Of a stretch of 15,470 nt of DNA, positions 12,941 to 15,470 are shown piece after piece. Both the position numbers and the translations under genes were made by a program. Origin of the DNA: Bacteroidales bacterium UBA1215 (GTDB taxonomy: Bacteria; Bacteroidota; Bacteroidia; Bacteroidales; WCHB1-69); the NCBI GenBank assembly GCA_002309475.1, contig DBXJ01000041.1:1-15470 (forward strand), written 5' to 3'. The notes below the pieces were generated by a model. It searched no databases and was not told the DNA's origin. It saw only the letters and a list, made by a program, of their open reading frames with translations. Numbering within the stretch: the stretch's first letter is position 1; each line of letters starts with the position of its first letter.

Positions 12941-15470
12941 TTACCAATCTTCATCTAATTCAATGTCTTTTTGCTTCACTGAACTATTGTTGAGATCTTT
13001 TTGAGTAGGTTCGTCGGAGCGGCCTGTCGCTTTGTCGCGTTCTTGCTGGGATTGTTGAATGGCTTCTTTTTGGGTGGAAATTTGTTGTTTAAAACCTTGA
13101 TGTGCCGATTTGGAATCCCATTTAAATTTGGGGTTGTCAAGTGTTCCACTTGCTAAAATATAAATGTTGGCATTTCCTAAGTTGTCGTCTTCTATATCAC
13201 CAAAATCTTCTCTTTGTTTCTTGTTGTTTTTTAGTTTTTTAGACAGCAATTCTTTAAGTGATAGTTGAATGTGATAGTCTATATCTCCATCAAAAGTTTG
13301 ACCACCGGAAACTATCAAATTGAGTACATTGTTTCTTACATCTATTTTAGATATATCAATTTTCTTGTTGGCAATGCGGATTTGTGTATTGATAGTTTCA
13401 AATTTCACGTTGTGCAGTTCGCTTAAGGTGATAAATTTGGAGAGAGCATCTAAAGGCTTGAAATCTAATAGTTGTCCATTATAAATGGAAACATCGGCAT
13501 TGGTCTTTACACTCTCGGGTATCAAGGAAACATTGTTTCTGACAATAGATTCGAAATGTACATGACTATTGGCAGTACCTCTGATATTTTTGTTTGTCAA
13601 TTGTGACTGATTGAAATTTTTGAAGCCATAAAATAGTTGTTCAATGTTGATGTTGCGAAAATCGGCATCACAATTGAGATAGAATTGGTTGTTTTTTTGC
13701 TGTGCAATGGTGCCATTGGCAGTTGATTTTCCGCTAAAAGTATTGATTTCAAAATTCTTAAGCGACAGAATGTTTTTGTTTAGGATTATCCTGCCTTTAG
13801 TTGTCTGTGCGTCAAATTGTTGGTAGTTGATTTTATTGGCATTGAATTCCAAATCTAAATAAATATGTTGTGGAAAAGTAAGTTGCTGGCTGTTTTCGTC
13901 TTTGGAGGCTTTGCTTTTTGTCGTATTATCGTTTTTGAGTAATTTGTCAATATTCAATTCGGCAACATTCAAATAGGCGATAATTTGCAAATCGTTGTTG
14001 GTATCAACTATGTAGGGGAGCAGGTTCTCAATACGACCTGTCAATACAAAGTCATTTTCTTTAATACTGCCTTTTAATTGTTTTGCATGAACAATTTTGT
14101 TGTCTAAACTGATATCGCCCGATAGGTTGTTAAGAGAAAATCCATCGGCACGAAGTTGTAGAAAAACATCGTTGAAAACAATATTTCCCTGCATGTTGGC
14201 TTGGTTGATGTCGTTGACGGTGAAATGTTTGTTGTGCGAAAATTCATTATAGAATTTCAAATTGATATTCGTATTTCCGGATGCCTGATAAATGAGGGTG
14301 GCAGGTACAAAATCTTGAAAATCTTTGATATCAAATTTAGCATTTACATCAAAGGCAACTTTGGGTTGCAGCAAATTGGACAATGAAAGAGCTCCTGAAA
14401 TATTTCCTTTGTTTAAAAAAGCATTGAATTGTGTAATGTTTAAGCACAATGATGATTTGTAATCCGGATATTGAACGGAAACATTTCCTTTTAAATCAAT
14501 ATCCGACAAACTGATATTTGTTTGAATATTAGCAATATCTACATTGTCCAAGCCGTATGTTCCGCTTATGTTGAAGTGAGTATGGTTGTCAATGGCTCCG
14601 TCAAAAGCTAAATTGAAATAAATGTTGCCTTTGGGTTTGTAGTTGGCAATTTTTGTTTGTATGCTGTCGGGCAAAATACTTATCAACTTTTCAATAGATG
14701 CATCTTCATGTGATTGTATATTGCCTTTCATGGAATAGCCGTTTGCAATTTTGTCAATGTCACCATTTAATATAAAATGAATGAAATCGAAGTTAAAATT
14801 GCTATTTTCAAAATGATAACTTTTCTTTTTTGTATCAATTACAATCAGTCCGGAAAGATTCAACGGGTGATGGTCGATATAATTTGACTGTTGAAATTGA
14901 ATGCTATTGACCATTAGAGAACTTTTTAAATTGGCTGTAATAATCTTTTTGTCAAAGCCTCCTTTAGCTTGTGCTTTTTTGATATGCGTATTGATGTCTA
15001 CTTGTTTTTTGTCGTTGAGAAAATAAAAATGAACATCTTTCAACAATACACTACTGATATCCAATTTAAAATCTTCATTAGAAACAGTGTCTTTTGTGAT
15101 AAAAATACTATAGTTGTCACTATCGTCTGTATAAGTATGAATATTCAAAATGGCTTTTTCTATGTCAATTCGTTTCAAAGTATAGTTGCCTTTGATCAGG
15201 TCAAGAATATTGAATTGCAGATAAACTTTGCCGGCAATGAGTAGGTTTTCATTTTTTTGAGTGTTTTTTACACTAAAATCGTTCACTTGCAACGATGCCA
15301 AGGGAAATCTTTTGATTAAACTCAAAGAAGTGTTTTTGTGTGTAATTTCGGCATGGGTGGTATATTGATAAATTCTATGGAGAAATATATCGGTAATTTT
15401 ATCTTCAAATGCGAAAGCTACAATAGACAACAAAAGAAGAAATGCTGCCAACATACTGACAACAATGACA
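12941..15470 (-). CDS. AsmA-like inner-membrane-anchored envelope protein, N-terminus beyond the window
   Basis: At least 837 residues are visible, and the reading frame stays open to the right edge. The in-frame ATG at 15454 is probably internal: the codons before it read VIVVS and continue the hydrophobic segment MLAAFLLLLSIVAFAF, a transmembrane anchor whose start must lie further out. After the anchor comes a long periplasmic region rich in beta-strand patterns, typical of AsmA/TamB-like proteins thought to bridge the envelope and carry lipid. A conserved C-terminal block (LDALSKFITLSEL, IRIANKKIDISKIDVRNNVLNL, GDIDYHIQLSL, ILASGTLDNPKFKW) matches the Bacteroidota AsmA family. The last 55 or so residues are a hydrophilic Gln/Lys/Glu tail ending in DEDW. 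It converges on hydG across a shared terminator and has no obvious functional tie to it. Annotated as 5'-partial. Confidence 0.85.
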   Translation of the reverse strand, partial: VIVVSMLAAFLLLLSIVAFAFEDKITDIFLHRIYQYTTHAEITHKNTSLSLIKRFPLASLQVNDFSVKNTQKNENLLIAGKVYLQFNILDLIKGNYTLKRIDIEKAILNIHTYTDDSDNYSIFITKDTVSNEDFKLDISSVLLKDVHFYFLNDKKQVDINTHIKKAQAKGGFDKKIITANLKSSLMVNSIQFQQSNYIDHHPLNLSGLIVIDTKKKSYHFENSNFNFDFIHFILNGDIDKIANGYSMKGNIQSHEDASIEKLISILPDSIQTKIANYKPKGNIYFNLAFDGAIDNHTHFNISGTYGLDNVDIANIQTNISLSDIDLKGNVSVQYPDYKSSLCLNITQFNAFLNKGNISGALSLSNLLQPKVAFDVNAKFDIKDFQDFVPATLIYQASGNTNINLKFYNEFSHNKHFTVNDINQANMQGNIVFNDVFLQLRADGFSLNNLSGDISLDNKIVHAKQLKGSIKENDFVLTGRIENLLPYIVDTNNDLQIIAYLNVAELNIDKLLKNDNTTKSKASKDENSQQLTFPQHIYLDLEFNANKINYQQFDAQTTKGRIILNKNILSLKNFEINTFSGKSTANGTIAQQKNNQFYLNCDADFRNINIEQLFYGFKNFNQSQLTNKNIRGTANSHVHFESIVRNNVSLIPESVKTNADVSIYNGQLLDFKPLDALSKFITLSELHNVKFETINTQIRIANKKIDISKIDVRNNVLNLIVSGGQTFDGDIDYHIQLSLKELLSKKLKNNKKQREDFGDIEDDNLGNANIYILASGTLDNPKFKWDSKSAHQGFKQQISTQKEAIQQSQQERDKATGRSDEPTQKDLNNSSVKQKDIELDEDW

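Noticed and set aside
1..15470. tRNA or rRNA genes, CRISPR arrays, insertion sequences, integrases
   Set aside because: No tRNA-like cloverleaf, regularly spaced repeat array, transposase or integrase motifs, or flanking inverted repeats were seen on either strand.

Overview
This AT-rich window (roughly mid-30s % GC by eye) looks like the chromosome of an anaerobic member of the Bacteroidota, probably Bacteroidales. Three signs point there. Promoter -7 boxes have the form TAnnTTTG, the starts lack Shine-Dalgarno sequences, and the gene set fits (clpC, gyrA, a secreted TPR protein, a very long AsmA-like protein). All genes are intact except the last, whose N-terminus runs off the right edge.

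Layout. (1) Positions 31-3357, plus strand: a promoter and five tightly packed genes. They encode a small DRTGG-type protein, an RsbW-like ATPase/serine kinase, an unusual [FeFe]-hydrogenase-like iron-sulfur protein, a second DRTGG-type protein, and a PHP-family phosphoesterase. (2) 3382-7035, minus strand: clpC followed 3 bases later by a GT4 glycosyltransferase. (3) 7036-7269: a divergent promoter region between clpC and gyrA. (4) 7270-11006, plus strand: gyrA and a secreted TPR protein, closed by a strong UUCG-loop terminator. (5) 11097-12879, plus strand: a promoter, a TM1266-type small regulator and hydG, the radical-SAM maturase of the [FeFe]-hydrogenase H-cluster, ending at a terminator shared with the next gene. 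(6) 12941-15470, minus strand: the C-terminal part of an AsmA-like envelope protein.

The most interesting content is the hydrogen-related material on either side of the clpC/gyrA core. The hydrogenase-like protein keeps all four cysteines expected to hold the H-cluster. It has lost the proton-relay cysteine (Phe141 in its place) and several other active-site residues, a pattern more typical of sensory than of turnover hydrogenases. Its neighbours (serine-kinase-like ATPase, two DRTGG proteins, PHP phosphoesterase) look like signalling proteins. A reasonable hypothesis is an H2- or redox-sensing relay. HydG, encoded about 8 kb away, would help mature the cofactor. HydE, HydF and any catalytic hydrogenase subunits are not in this window. 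The remaining genes are ordinary housekeeping or envelope functions.
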